From Bacteroidota bacterium (GTDB taxonomy: Bacteria; Bacteroidota; Bacteroidia; Flavobacteriales; Flavobacteriaceae), in assembly GCA_023437485.1 (NCBI GenBank), contig JAEZGB010000126.1, positions 1-5,467 on the forward strand: DNA of 5,467 nt, read 5' to 3'. Within the stretch, counting starts at the first letter, position 1. Each line of letters starts with the position of its first letter. Below the pieces are notes generated by a model. It had not been told where the DNA came from. It saw nothing but the letters and a program-made list of their open reading frames with translations, and searched no databases. Positions 1 through 5,467 of this stretch are shown piece after piece. A program made the translations under genes and the position numbers.

Positions 1-567
1 GGCCGTGACGGCAATCCGGTCAATTACCAGACCGGGACCATTATTTGGGGCGAACCTGGAACCAATTCGCAACACGCTTTTTTCCAATTGATCCACCAGG
101 GAACCAAATTGATTCCGGCCGACTTCATTGGTTTTGTAAAACCATTGCACGGTGATCAGGGGCATCATTTTAAATTGATGTCCAATTTTTTTGCCCAAAC
201 CGAGGCTTTGATGAACGGCAAGGATGGGCAAACCGTCCGCGCCGAACTGGAGCAGCAGGGCATTAGTGGCCCAAATGCCGATAATCTGATCCCGTTCAAG
301 GTATTTCAAGGTAACAGGCCCACCAATACCATCCTGATTGACAAGCTTACGCCCGAATCACTGGGAGTGCTAATCGCGATGTATGAACACAAAATCTTTG
401 TCCAGGGATTGGTCTGGAATATTTTTTCTTATGACCAGTGGGGAGTTGAACTCGGCAAGCAACTGGCCAACAAGATACTGGATGAATTGCAGGATGGTGA
501 AATAAAACCTCACGACGGCTCAACGAGTTCACTGCTGCGCGAATTTTTGAACAGGCAGGATCGATAA
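1..567 (+). CDS. pgi: Glucose-6-phosphate isomerase, C-terminal third (5' end outside window)
   Basis: Cytoplasmic enzyme interconverting glucose-6-phosphate and fructose-6-phosphate in glycolysis and gluconeogenesis. The reading frame is open from base 1, so the gene enters from the left; 188 residues are visible of about 550 in the family. The visible part starts just before the WGEPGTN motif, whose Glu (bases 52-54) aligns with catalytic Glu355 of E. coli Pgi. HQGTKLIPADFIG follows, then a His at bases 148-150 that aligns with the ring-opening His386, with one residue inserted relative to E. coli. FKVFQGNRPTN and the second family signature, DQWGVELGK, come next; its Lys (bases 457-459) matches catalytic Lys514. 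The C-terminal tail (HDGSTSSLL) is normal, so nothing suggests a defect. A TTG at base 88 lies inside the conserved domain and is not the start. The next gene begins 49 bp downstream on the same strand, behind its own possible promoter. Confidence 0.97.
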   Translation, partial: GRDGNPVNYQTGTIIWGEPGTNSQHAFFQLIHQGTKLIPADFIGFVKPLHGDQGHHFKLMSNFFAQTEALMNGKDGQTVRAELEQQGISGPNADNLIPFKVFQGNRPTNTILIDKLTPESLGVLIAMYEHKIFVQGLVWNIFSYDQWGVELGKQLANKILDELQDGEIKPHDGSTSSLLREFLNRQDR

Positions 568-592
568 GCTCGCGGCGGTTTTATTCTTTTAC

Positions 593-600
593 TATATTTG
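593..600 (+). promoter_or_regulatory. Possible Bacteroidota -7 promoter box before the membrane-protein gene
   Basis: TATATTTG matches the Bacteroidota -7 consensus TAnnTTTG exactly and lies 16 bp before the ATG at 617, in the 49-bp gap after pgi. No TTTG or TTG sits at the expected -33 distance; that stretch is GC-rich. The box alone could occur by chance. If active, it would start transcription around base 604 and give a leader of about a dozen nucleotides. Confidence 0.4.
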
Positions 601-616
601 TTTTTCACCAAAACCA

Positions 617-1051
617 ATGGCCATGTATAAAATGATCCTTGCGGCCCACTCGGGCTGGGCGTATATCGCGCTCCTTGTTGTAGTTATCGCAACCGTAAAC
701 GCCCTGATTGGCGCATCGTCAAAAAAGCCATTTGGCGACAATGACCGCAGGCTGGCACTTTTCGCGCTGATAGCAACGCATATTCAATTTGTCATCGGGT
801 TATTGCTTTATTTTACCTCACCCAATGGCCTTGACAAGATCAATGCTGTAGGCATGGGCGGAATGTCGGCCATGGACAGGCTTTTGGCCTTGGAGCACCC
901 GCTGGTGAACATCATTGCGGTTATCCTGATCACCGTTGGGTGGTCCAAACATAAAAAGGCGGACAATAAATTCAAACCTTTTGCGATATTCTATACTATT
1001 GCCGCCTTGCTGGTCCTGAGCCGCATTCCGTGGCAAAACTGGTTTGCTTAA
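617..1051 (+). CDS. Small four-helix integral membrane protein, possible heme b binder; function unknown
   Basis: A 144-residue membrane protein whose function I cannot assign. Four hydrophobic segments are visible at about residues 12-33, 45-67, 93-110 and 118-138. The loops after helices 1 and 3 are basic (SSKKP...DRR and SKHKKADNKFK), so by the positive-inside rule both termini face the periplasm. His11 (AAHSGW) and His94 (LEHPLV) would then lie near the outer ends of helices 1 and 3, with His55 mid-helix 2 and Arg136 in helix 4. Such paired histidines resemble heme ligands of b-type cytochromes, and I recall Bacteroidota relatives being labelled cytochrome B, but this is a weak inference. 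No signal peptide or soluble domain is present. ATG at 617 was chosen; ATG at 623 (MYKM) is equally possible. It lies between pgi and the rlpA-like gene on the same strand. Confidence 0.85.
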   Translation: MAMYKMILAAHSGWAYIALLVVVIATVNALIGASSKKPFGDNDRRLALFALIATHIQFVIGLLLYFTSPNGLDKINAVGMGGMSAMDRLLALEHPLVNIIAVILITVGWSKHKKADNKFKPFAIFYTIAALLVLSRIPWQNWFA

Positions 1052-1056
1052 GCTCA

Positions 1057-1079
1057 GGGGCAGGTTTTGCCCCGGCAAA
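1057..1079 (+). other. Two overlapping, mutually exclusive small hairpins before the rlpA-like gene
   Basis: GGGGCA (1057-1062) pairs with TGCCCC (1068-1073) around a 5-nt loop. An alternative pairing, TTTGC (1066-1070) with GCAAA (1075-1079) around a 4-nt loop, uses some of the same bases, so only one can form at a time. No U-tract follows, so this is not a classical intrinsic terminator. It ends 9 nt before the preferred ATG at 1089 and could affect translation or transcript ends. The stems are short and may be chance. Confidence 0.25.
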
Positions 1080-1088
1080 TTGCATTTG

Positions 1089-1559
1089 ATGAGAAACAGG
1101 TCAATCTTTATTGTGCTGGCGGCGATTTTTGTGTCATTGACAAGCGCCTTTTCGGTAAAAAAAACTGTTTCGGTCCCGGCCCAATTAAAAGTCCGCGATT
1201 CGATCAATCCTTTGTTTATTCCCATTGACAGTATTGAATTGTATCCGGGCCTCAGGTACAAGCCGTTCAAAAGTTCGGTCCACGCCTCTTACTATGCCGA
1301 CAAATTCAACGGCCGGCGAACCGCGTCCGGAAAAAAATTCAACAACAATAAGTATTACGCCGCGCACCGAAAACTTCCGTTTGGCACAAAGCTGCGGATT
1401 ACAAATCCCGTTAACGGACAATGTGTTATTGTTGAGGTTGCCGACCGCGGGCCATTTGTCAAGGGGCGTGAAATTGATTTGTCCAAACGTGCATTCCGGG
1501 ACATCGCGCACAATAAGCTGGCCGGAGCAATGGACGTCTCAATAGAGATTATTCACTAA
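1089..1559 (+). CDS. Secreted RlpA-like double-psi beta-barrel protein
   Basis: A 156-residue exported protein of the RlpA-like double-psi beta-barrel family, whose characterised member in Pseudomonas is a septal lytic transglycosylase acting on peptidoglycan. Residues 1-22 form a signal peptide (short basic start, hydrophobic core, A-F-S before a likely signal peptidase I cut) with no lipobox Cys, so it is probably periplasmic and soluble rather than a lipoprotein. The barrel spans about residues 64-155: ASYYADKFNGRRTASGKKF, AAHRKLPFGTKLRITN, then ADRGPFVKGREIDLS. His93, Asp119 and Asp130 are retained. The positions I align with Pseudomonas RlpA Glu120 and Asp123 are Lys82 and Asn85, so lytic activity is uncertain. 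There is no SPOR domain. A TTG at 1044 would extend the frame, but ATG at 1089 gives a proper signal peptide. The last 11 bp overlap the convergent CYTH gene. Confidence 0.92.
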   Translation: MRNRSIFIVLAAIFVSLTSAFSVKKTVSVPAQLKVRDSINPLFIPIDSIELYPGLRYKPFKSSVHASYYADKFNGRRTASGKKFNNNKYYAAHRKLPFGTKLRITNPVNGQCVIVEVADRGPFVKGREIDLSKRAFRDIAHNKLAGAMDVSIEIIH

Positions 1560-2016
1560 AGGGCCACGGATTTTCACTGAGCCATGAATTGTAATAGCGT
1601 TTGTCGGCGGTAACTTCGGCGCCCAGCCACTCCGGGTGGGGAAAAACATCGCTCTCGCTGCTCAATTCGATTTCGGCAAGCACAAGGCCCTGGTGGTTCC
1701 CGTGAAATTCATCGACTTCAAAAACATGGCCCTCAAAAGGAATTTCATGCCTAACCTTTTCCACCACGCCTACGCAAAGTTGCATCATTGCCCGCGCGTC
1801 GTACAGCGAAATCTCGGTTTCCCATTCAAATCTTGACATGCCGCTGGCGCTGCTTTTGCCTTTTACGGTAATCGTCCCGCTCTCGCCCCTTATACGGACA
1901 CGAACCGACCGCTCCGGATGGGTGGAGAGGTATCCCTGGATGATATTGCTGCGCCTTGACACCAGGGTGCGCCACGCATTTGATTTCAAAAGGAATTTCC
2001 GTTCAATTTCCAGCAT
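1549..2016 (-). CDS. CYTH-domain triphosphate tunnel metalloenzyme (probable inorganic triphosphatase)
   Basis: A 155-residue single-domain CYTH protein, about the length of the Nitrosomonas NeuTTM enzyme. The family folds as an eight-strand beta tunnel that binds triphosphates with divalent metal; short bacterial members mostly hydrolyse inorganic tripolyphosphate, and some relatives are class IV adenylate cyclases or thiamine triphosphatases. The defining ExExK signature is at the N-terminus (Glu3, Glu5, Lys7 in MLEIERKFL). Further tunnel residues are visible: Arg39 and Arg41 (RVRIR), Lys52 (TVKGK), Glu64 and Glu66 (FEWE), Lys87 and Arg89 (VEKVRHE), Asp102 and Glu103, Glu115 and Glu117 (LAEIEL), then EVTADKRYYN near the end. 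The set looks complete, so an active enzyme is likely; the substrate cannot be read from sequence. ATG at 2016 was chosen over a TTG at 2022 because family members begin just before the ExExK strand. It diverges from dinB and overlaps the rlpA-like gene at its 3' end. Confidence 0.93.
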   Translation of the reverse strand: MLEIERKFLLKSNAWRTLVSRRSNIIQGYLSTHPERSVRVRIRGESGTITVKGKSSASGMSRFEWETEISLYDARAMMQLCVGVVEKVRHEIPFEGHVFEVDEFHGNHQGLVLAEIELSSESDVFPHPEWLGAEVTADKRYYNSWLSENPWPFSE

Positions 2017-2019
2017 GCT

Positions 2020-2027
2020 CAAAGATA
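2020..2027 (-). promoter_or_regulatory. Possible -7 promoter box for the CYTH gene
   Basis: On the minus strand this reads TATCTTTG, an exact TAnnTTTG match, with 3 nt between it and the ATG at 2016. A TTG on the same strand at 2049-2047 lies 19 bp upstream, a fitting distance for a -33 element. Transcription would begin at or very near the A of the start codon, giving a leaderless or nearly leaderless mRNA. Confidence 0.45.
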
Positions 2028-2029
2028 TT

Positions 2030-2037
2030 TAAATTTG
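2030..2037 (+). promoter_or_regulatory. Possible -7 promoter box for dinB
   Basis: TAAATTTG is an exact TAnnTTTG match, with 3 nt between it and the dinB ATG at 2041. An imperfect -33 candidate (TTTC, 2007-2010) lies 19 bp upstream, inside the CYTH coding region. The box is 2 bp from the opposite-facing one, so two polymerases could hardly bind together. The implied start site falls at about the start codon. I see no LexA-like operator in the spacer. Confidence 0.45.
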
Positions 2038-2040
2038 CCA

Positions 2041-3117
2041 ATGGACCAACCCCAAAGAAAGATCATCCACGTTGACATGGACGCTTTTTACGCATCGGTG
2101 GAACAGCGCGACAATCCGGAGCTACGCGGAAAACCCATCGCGGTTGGAGGAGGGGAGAACCGGGGCGTTGTCGCGGCGGCGAGTTATGAAGCGAGGAAGT
2201 TCGGGGTTAAAAGTGCCTTGAGCGGAGTTTTGGCCAAAAAGTATTGCCCCCATTTGATTTTTGTTAAACCGCGGTTTGACCGGTACAGGGAGGTATCCAA
2301 CCAAATCAGGGAGATTTTTGATGAGTTTACTGACCTGGTTGAGCCATTGTCGCTTGATGAGGCCTACCTGGATGTTACCCAAAACAAGAAAGGCATTTCC
2401 AGCGCCTCGATGATCGCGCGGCTCATTCGCGAGAAGATATTTGAAGTTACGGGACTGACGGCCTCGGCAGGGATTTCAATCAACAAATTTGTGGCGAAAG
2501 TGGCTTCAGATGTCAATAAGCCCAATGGCCAGAAAACCGTCAATCCTGATGAAGTCCAGCAATTTTTGGCCAGTCTTCCAATCCGAAAGTTCTACGGGGT
2601 TGGCAAGGTTACCACCGAGAAGATGTACCAGCTTGGGGTTTTTACCGGCGCTGACCTGCGGGAAAAATCACTTGATTTTCTCGAAGGGCATTTTGGCAAA
2701 TCGGGTGCGTTTTATTATGATGTGGTGCGGGGCATCCATCGCAGCGAAGTCAAACCTTACCGAGTAGCCAAATCAGTCGCTGCCGAGCACACGTTTGACG
2801 AGAACCTCACGTCCGAAATTTATATGATTGACCGTTTAGACGCGATTTCGGACCAATTGATTAAAAGGCTGCGCCGGTATGATGTAGCGGGCAAAACCGT
2901 AACCCTGAAAATAAAATACAGCGATTTCACGGTACAAACCAGAAGCAAGACCTTGCCGTATTACATATCAGATAAAGCGCTGATCATGGAAACGTCAAAA
3001 GAACTGCTGTTTCAGGAAAAGATGCGCGACTCTGTGCGGCTATTGGGGATCTCAATGAGCAATTTGAATACCGAAGACAGGAAAGCGGTGGCAGTGCAGC
3101 TCATATTTGAATTTTAG
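2041..3117 (+). CDS. dinB: DNA polymerase IV (Y-family translesion polymerase)
   Basis: A 358-residue Y-family DNA polymerase that copies past damaged template bases without proofreading. The palm and finger domains open with IIHVDMDAFYASVEQ: Asp12 is the first metal ligand and Tyr17 occupies the steric-gate position (Phe13 in E. coli DinB, Tyr12 in Dpo4). SLDEAYLDVT supplies Asp106 and Glu107, completing the catalytic carboxylates. Other family blocks are ASYEARKFGVKSA, LTASAGISINKFVAKVASD, NKPNGQ, and the thumb helix-hairpin-helix near FYGVGKVTTEKM. A little-finger domain fills the C-terminal third, and the protein ends in QLIFEF, placed and shaped like the beta-clamp-binding QLVLGL end of E. 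coli DinB. Length is normal and all catalytic residues are present. ATG at 2041 is preferred to a TTG at 2035, which overlaps the promoter-like box. It diverges from the CYTH gene and converges on pyk. Confidence 0.98.
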   Translation: MDQPQRKIIHVDMDAFYASVEQRDNPELRGKPIAVGGGENRGVVAAASYEARKFGVKSALSGVLAKKYCPHLIFVKPRFDRYREVSNQIREIFDEFTDLVEPLSLDEAYLDVTQNKKGISSASMIARLIREKIFEVTGLTASAGISINKFVAKVASDVNKPNGQKTVNPDEVQQFLASLPIRKFYGVGKVTTEKMYQLGVFTGADLREKSLDFLEGHFGKSGAFYYDVVRGIHRSEVKPYRVAKSVAAEHTFDENLTSEIYMIDRLDAISDQLIKRLRRYDVAGKTVTLKIKYSDFTVQTRSKTLPYYISDKALIMETSKELLFQEKMRDSVRLLGISMSNLNTEDRKAVAVQLIFEF

Positions 3118-3145
3118 GAGCATCAGAACTCAATTAACAAAGCAC

Positions 3146-3168
3146 GCGGTTTCCCGGAAATTTTCCGC
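3146..3168. repeat. Nested small inverted repeats between convergent dinB and pyk
   Basis: CGGAAA (3155-3160) and TTTCCG (3162-3167) form an inverted repeat around one base, overlapping a second one, TTTCC (3150-3154) with GGAAA (3156-3160); GCGG (3146-3149) and CCGC (3165-3168) flank both. The loops are very tight and no T-run follows in either direction, so a bidirectional terminator is only a possibility. The rest of the 107-bp spacer holds no gene; a 10-bp palindrome, GGTTTAAACC, sits at 3194-3203. Confidence 0.25.
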
Positions 3169-3224
3169 TTCGCTGTCATCACCAAATACCTTGGGTTTAA
3201 ACCTTGAGGTGGAATTTTGCTGAT

Positions 3225-4655
3225 TTACTCGATTTCAGATACCCGAAGCGTGTTTACCATCCCCTTATCTACCACCGGCATTGCCGCCAGATTGATGATC
3301 ATATCGCCTTTGGCCACAAAATTGTGTTTTTTGGCGATATCGTTAATGTCGGTCACGGTATCGTCGGTTGATACAAACTTCTCGTAATGGAATGATTTCA
3401 CGCCCCACAACAAATTCAGTTGCGTCAGGATGCGTTTGTTTGAGGTAAAGACAAGGATGTGTGCCGAAGGTCTCCAGGCCGAGATCTGGAATGCGGTGTA
3501 CCCGCTGTTGGTCAGCGTACAAATTGCCTTGGCCTTTATCACGTTTGCCATCATCGCCGCGTGGTGGCAGATGGATTTGGTGATAAATCGCTTGGTGCGG
3601 ACCTGTGGCGTATTTTGCGGAACCTGGATCAATGGCGAATCTTCGACCGCTTCAATGATTTGGGTCATTTTCTGGATTACCTGGACGGGATAATTCCCAA
3701 CCGAGGTCTCACCGGAAAGCATTACTGCGTCGGCACCGTCCATCACTGAATTGGCCACATCATTAACCTCGGCGCGGGTGGGCGTAAGGCTGGTAATCAT
3801 GGTTTCCATCATCTGCGTGGCGATAATTACCGGAATTCGTGCAGTCTTGGCGCGGTTGACCAATTTCTTTTGGATGAGCGGAACTTCATGCGCCGGGACC
3901 TCAACTCCAAGATCGCCCCGGGCGACCATCAATCCATCGCAGAAGGCAACAATTTTGTCGATGTTTTCCACCGCTTCGGGCTTTTCAATCTTGGCGACGA
4001 TCGGGATTTTGTATGACGAATGCTTGGCAATCAGGTCCTGCAATTCCTCCAAATCTTTCGGGGTCCGAACAAACGACAGGGCAATCCAGTCCACTTCCTG
4101 GCCAATGGCAAAAATGGCATCCTTGACGTCCTTTTTGGTCAATGCCGGAAGCGAAACTTTTGTATTTGGAAGGTTCACACCTTTTTTGGACTTTAGCGGG
4201 CCTCCCTGGACCACGCGGGCCTGAACCTCTGTACTGCGGTTTGTATCGACAACTTCAAAAATCAATTTGCCATCGTCCAGAAGGATCCGTTCCCCGGGAT
4301 TGACGTCTTTGGGGAATTCCTTGTAATTCATGTAAACCTTTTGCGCAGTCCCCGGAATGTCCTCGGCAGTGGTAAAGGTGATCATGTCACCGGCGCTGAC
4401 AATGGTGTCCTCCTTCATGACCCCAACGCGAAGTTTGGGTCCCTGCAAATCGGCAAGGATCGCCGTTGTATATCCATATTCCTTGTTCAGGCTGCGGATC
4501 AGTTCAATTTTGCTTTTGACATCGTCATAATCAGCATGCGAAAAATTGACGCGAAAAACATTTACGCCGGCGTCGATCATTTCTTTGAGTACTTCGCGCG
4601 AGCTGCATGCAGGCCCCAGCGTAGCGACAATCTTTGTCTTTTTAGTGGTTGGCAT
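3225..4655 (-). CDS. pyk: Pyruvate kinase
   Basis: A complete 476-residue cytoplasmic pyruvate kinase, which transfers phosphate from phosphoenolpyruvate to ADP in the last step of glycolysis. The barrel domain starts at KTKIVATLGPA; VNVFRVNFSH contributes nucleotide-binding and metal-site residues; the B domain occupies roughly residues 75-172. The family signature is IVAKIEKPEAVENI, with catalytic Lys222 and metal ligand Glu224. MVARGDLGVE supplies Asp248, ATQMMETM supplies Thr280, and PTRAEVNDVANSVMDGADAVMLSGET follows in the usual order across residues 292-317. The C-terminal domain is of normal length with no added PEP-utilizer domain. The segment LQGPKLRV (residues 70-77) carries the Leu/Gln/Lys/Val set known from K+-independent pyruvate kinases, in place of Thr/Lys/Glu/Thr of the K+-dependent type. 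The start lies 2 nt after the stop of the IPExxxVDY gene, so the two are very probably cotranscribed and translationally coupled. Confidence 0.99.
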   Translation of the reverse strand: MPTTKKTKIVATLGPACSSREVLKEMIDAGVNVFRVNFSHADYDDVKSKIELIRSLNKEYGYTTAILADLQGPKLRVGVMKEDTIVSAGDMITFTTAEDIPGTAQKVYMNYKEFPKDVNPGERILLDDGKLIFEVVDTNRSTEVQARVVQGGPLKSKKGVNLPNTKVSLPALTKKDVKDAIFAIGQEVDWIALSFVRTPKDLEELQDLIAKHSSYKIPIVAKIEKPEAVENIDKIVAFCDGLMVARGDLGVEVPAHEVPLIQKKLVNRAKTARIPVIIATQMMETMITSLTPTRAEVNDVANSVMDGADAVMLSGETSVGNYPVQVIQKMTQIIEAVEDSPLIQVPQNTPQVRTKRFITKSICHHAAMMANVIKAKAICTLTNSGYTAFQISAWRPSAHILVFTSNKRILTQLNLLWGVKSFHYEKFVSTDDTVTDINDIAKKHNFVAKGDMIINLAAMPVVDKGMVNTLRVSEIE

Positions 4656-4657
4656 TA

Positions 4658-5125
4658 CTAAAAAATTAAATGGTTCTTTGATTTTATCCGCGTTTTGTCA
4701 ACCACATAGGCTGCGCTGACACGGTCAATCATCTTGATTTTTTTTGCGAGATCGGGTACGCTCCCCGAAGAATTTTCAATTTTGAGAAAATAATCCACTT
4801 TTGCGAATTCCGGCAGCAGGTATGCGGTGGTTGAAACGGTCATTCCGCTAAAAATACCGCCCTGGGCTTCCATGTCCAGGATTTCCTGTTTGTTTTGGAT
4901 CAGGTCCCACTCCATGTCCTGGTTTTCGTTGTAAAAACTGAATCGGGAAAAAGTGGCCTCGCCTGCCTTGGCTGAAACATGTAGCGCATCCGGGTTTTTC
5001 CGAAGTTTTAAACGCAACTCCCGGTTGATGCAAAATGCCAGGTGAAAATCTTCCAGTACCGAATGAATCGCAAAAAGCGAATATTCAGGTTCCTCAAAAT
5101 CCTGTGCCGAAAGCTTGTAGATCAT
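4658..5125 (-). CDS. IPExxxVDY family protein, uncharacterised
   Basis: A 155-residue soluble protein with no signal peptide or membrane segment. The motif LPEFAKVDYFLKIE (about residues 104-117) fits the IPExxxVDY signature that gives the family its name, with Leu for Ile. The N-terminal part has the expected acidic stretch followed by EYSLFAIHSVLEDFHLAFCINREL, and the C-terminus ends in a basic tail, RIKSKNHLIF. As I recall, the family is confined to Bacteroidota and commonly lies beside pyk; its function is not known. Here it follows rnc by 112 bp of AT-rich spacer and ends 2 nt before the pyk ATG, so its synthesis is probably tied to that of pyruvate kinase. I see no catalytic motif or recognisable enzyme fold. 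A regulatory or accessory role toward Pyk is a guess from position only. Confidence 0.86.
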   Translation of the reverse strand: MIYKLSAQDFEEPEYSLFAIHSVLEDFHLAFCINRELRLKLRKNPDALHVSAKAGEATFSRFSFYNENQDMEWDLIQNKQEILDMEAQGGIFSGMTVSTTAYLLPEFAKVDYFLKIENSSGSVPDLAKKIKMIDRVSAAYVVDKTRIKSKNHLIF

Positions 5126-5237
5126 CTGTGCGTATTGTGCCGTAAAGATAAGGCTTAATCAGCAAAGGCGCTATTTAAATTCGCAATACAAATGGTTGGG
5201 ATGTATACGAAAACGATGTAGTTTTTAAATTTAACGC

Positions 5238-5467
5238 TTACTTTTTGTTAATTTTTTCCTGAAAAGCAAAGTATGCGCGTTGCGAAGCCTTTTCTTCCGC
5301 TTTTTTCTTGGATGTGGCGCGAGCCTTGGCCACCACCTTGTCGCCAATGGTCAACCGAACACCGTAAAACCGTTGCCCGTCAATTCCATTGTCTTCAAAA
5401 ACATCGTAGTGGAAACTGCGTTTTCCCTTTTGGCACCATTCGATCAACAGCGATTTGTAGCTGATTA
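5238..5467 (-). CDS. rnc: Ribonuclease III, C-terminal double-stranded RNA-binding domain (5' end outside window)
   Basis: The visible 75 residues are the C-terminal end of an RNase III-type protein, an endonuclease that cuts double-stranded RNA in rRNA maturation and mRNA turnover. The frame runs off the right edge, so the catalytic domain is not seen. The segment matches a dsRNA-binding domain: helix 1 (ISYKSLLIEWCQKGK), beta strands through FHYDVFEDNGIDGQ and FYGVRLTIGDKVVAKARA, then the basic start of helix 2, SKKKAEEKAS, whose lysines contact the RNA backbone. The protein ends in a short lysine-rich tail. A TTG at 5447 lies inside helix 1 and is not the start. The domain alone could belong to another dsRNA-binding protein, but the position upstream of IPExxxVDY and pyk fits rnc in Bacteroidota. 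Confidence 0.92.
   Translation of the reverse strand, partial: ISYKSLLIEWCQKGKRSFHYDVFEDNGIDGQRFYGVRLTIGDKVVAKARATSKKKAEEKASQRAYFAFQEKINKK

Noticed and set aside
568..592. GC-rich run followed by T-rich sequence after pgi as an intrinsic terminator
   Set aside because: No convincing stem can be drawn in the GC-rich part.
1081..1088. TGCATTTG directly before the rlpA-like ATG as a -7 promoter box
   Set aside because: It has one mismatch in the key TA pair, no -33 element at a usable distance, and abuts the start codon.
818..1511. Minus-strand open frames of 150 and 108 codons opposite the membrane-protein and rlpA-like genes
   Set aside because: They lie antisense to well-supported genes, resemble no family, and are explained by the codon pattern of the real strand.
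1225..1545. A 106-codon plus-strand frame overlapping the rlpA-like gene
   Set aside because: It is an out-of-frame reading of the rlpA-like gene with low-complexity composition and no family resemblance.
2035..2040. TTG at 2035 as the dinB start
   Set aside because: It would overlap the promoter-like box and adds only two residues; the ATG at 2041 is preferred.
3430..4661. Plus-strand open frames of 87 to 157 codons across pyk
   Set aside because: All are antisense to a complete, motif-rich pyruvate kinase and show no recognisable domain.
5143..5150. Minus-strand TATCTTTA as a promoter for the IPExxxVDY gene
   Set aside because: It has one mismatch to TAnnTTTG and no -33 match at 17-23 bp in an AT-rich spacer, so chance is likely; readthrough from rnc is as plausible.
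1..5467. Mobile element, CRISPR array, tRNA, rRNA, toxin-antitoxin or defence module
   Set aside because: No transposase or integrase motif, no terminal repeats, no regularly spaced repeats and no RNA gene were seen; the window is densely filled with core-type genes.

Overview
The window looks like a stretch of Bacteroidota chromosome carrying core genes. The protein families point that way: an IPExxxVDY-family protein directly upstream of pyruvate kinase and downstream of RNase III, a short RlpA-type protein without a SPOR domain, and a four-helix membrane protein of a type I recall from this phylum. Two further signs agree. Promoter-like sites match the Bacteroidota -7 consensus TAnnTTTG, and there are no clear Shine-Dalgarno sequences before the start codons. 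I cannot name a genus; a Chitinophagaceae, Sphingobacteriaceae or Cytophagales relative is a guess.

Layout: (1) The first 1.56 kb is read rightward: the C-terminal third of glucose-6-phosphate isomerase (pgi, cut by the left edge), a 144-residue membrane protein with histidines placed as possible heme ligands, and a secreted RlpA-like double-psi beta-barrel protein. (2) A CYTH-domain triphosphate tunnel enzyme is read leftward; its 3' end overlaps the rlpA-like gene by 11 bp. (3) DNA polymerase IV (dinB) is read rightward and diverges from the CYTH gene across 24 bp that hold two back-to-back TAnnTTTG boxes. (4) A 107-bp spacer with small inverted repeats separates dinB from the convergent pyk. 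(5) The right part is a leftward cluster, RNase III (rnc, cut by the right edge), the IPExxxVDY protein and pyruvate kinase; the last two are only 2 nt apart.

Functionally the window mixes central glycolysis (pgi, pyk), cell-wall work (RlpA-like), RNA processing (rnc), translesion DNA synthesis (dinB) and polyphosphate or nucleotide phosphate hydrolysis (CYTH). Apart from the tight IPExxxVDY-pyk pair, I see no sign that these act as one pathway. I see no mobile element, CRISPR array, tRNA, rRNA or recognisable defence system, and no strong case for a new multigene system. The best items for a second look are the mirror-image divergent promoter between the CYTH gene and dinB (possibly leaderless both ways), the RlpA-like protein that lacks two acidic residues of the lytic transglycosylase site, the histidine-bearing membrane protein, and the uncharacterised IPExxxVDY protein coupled to pyk.
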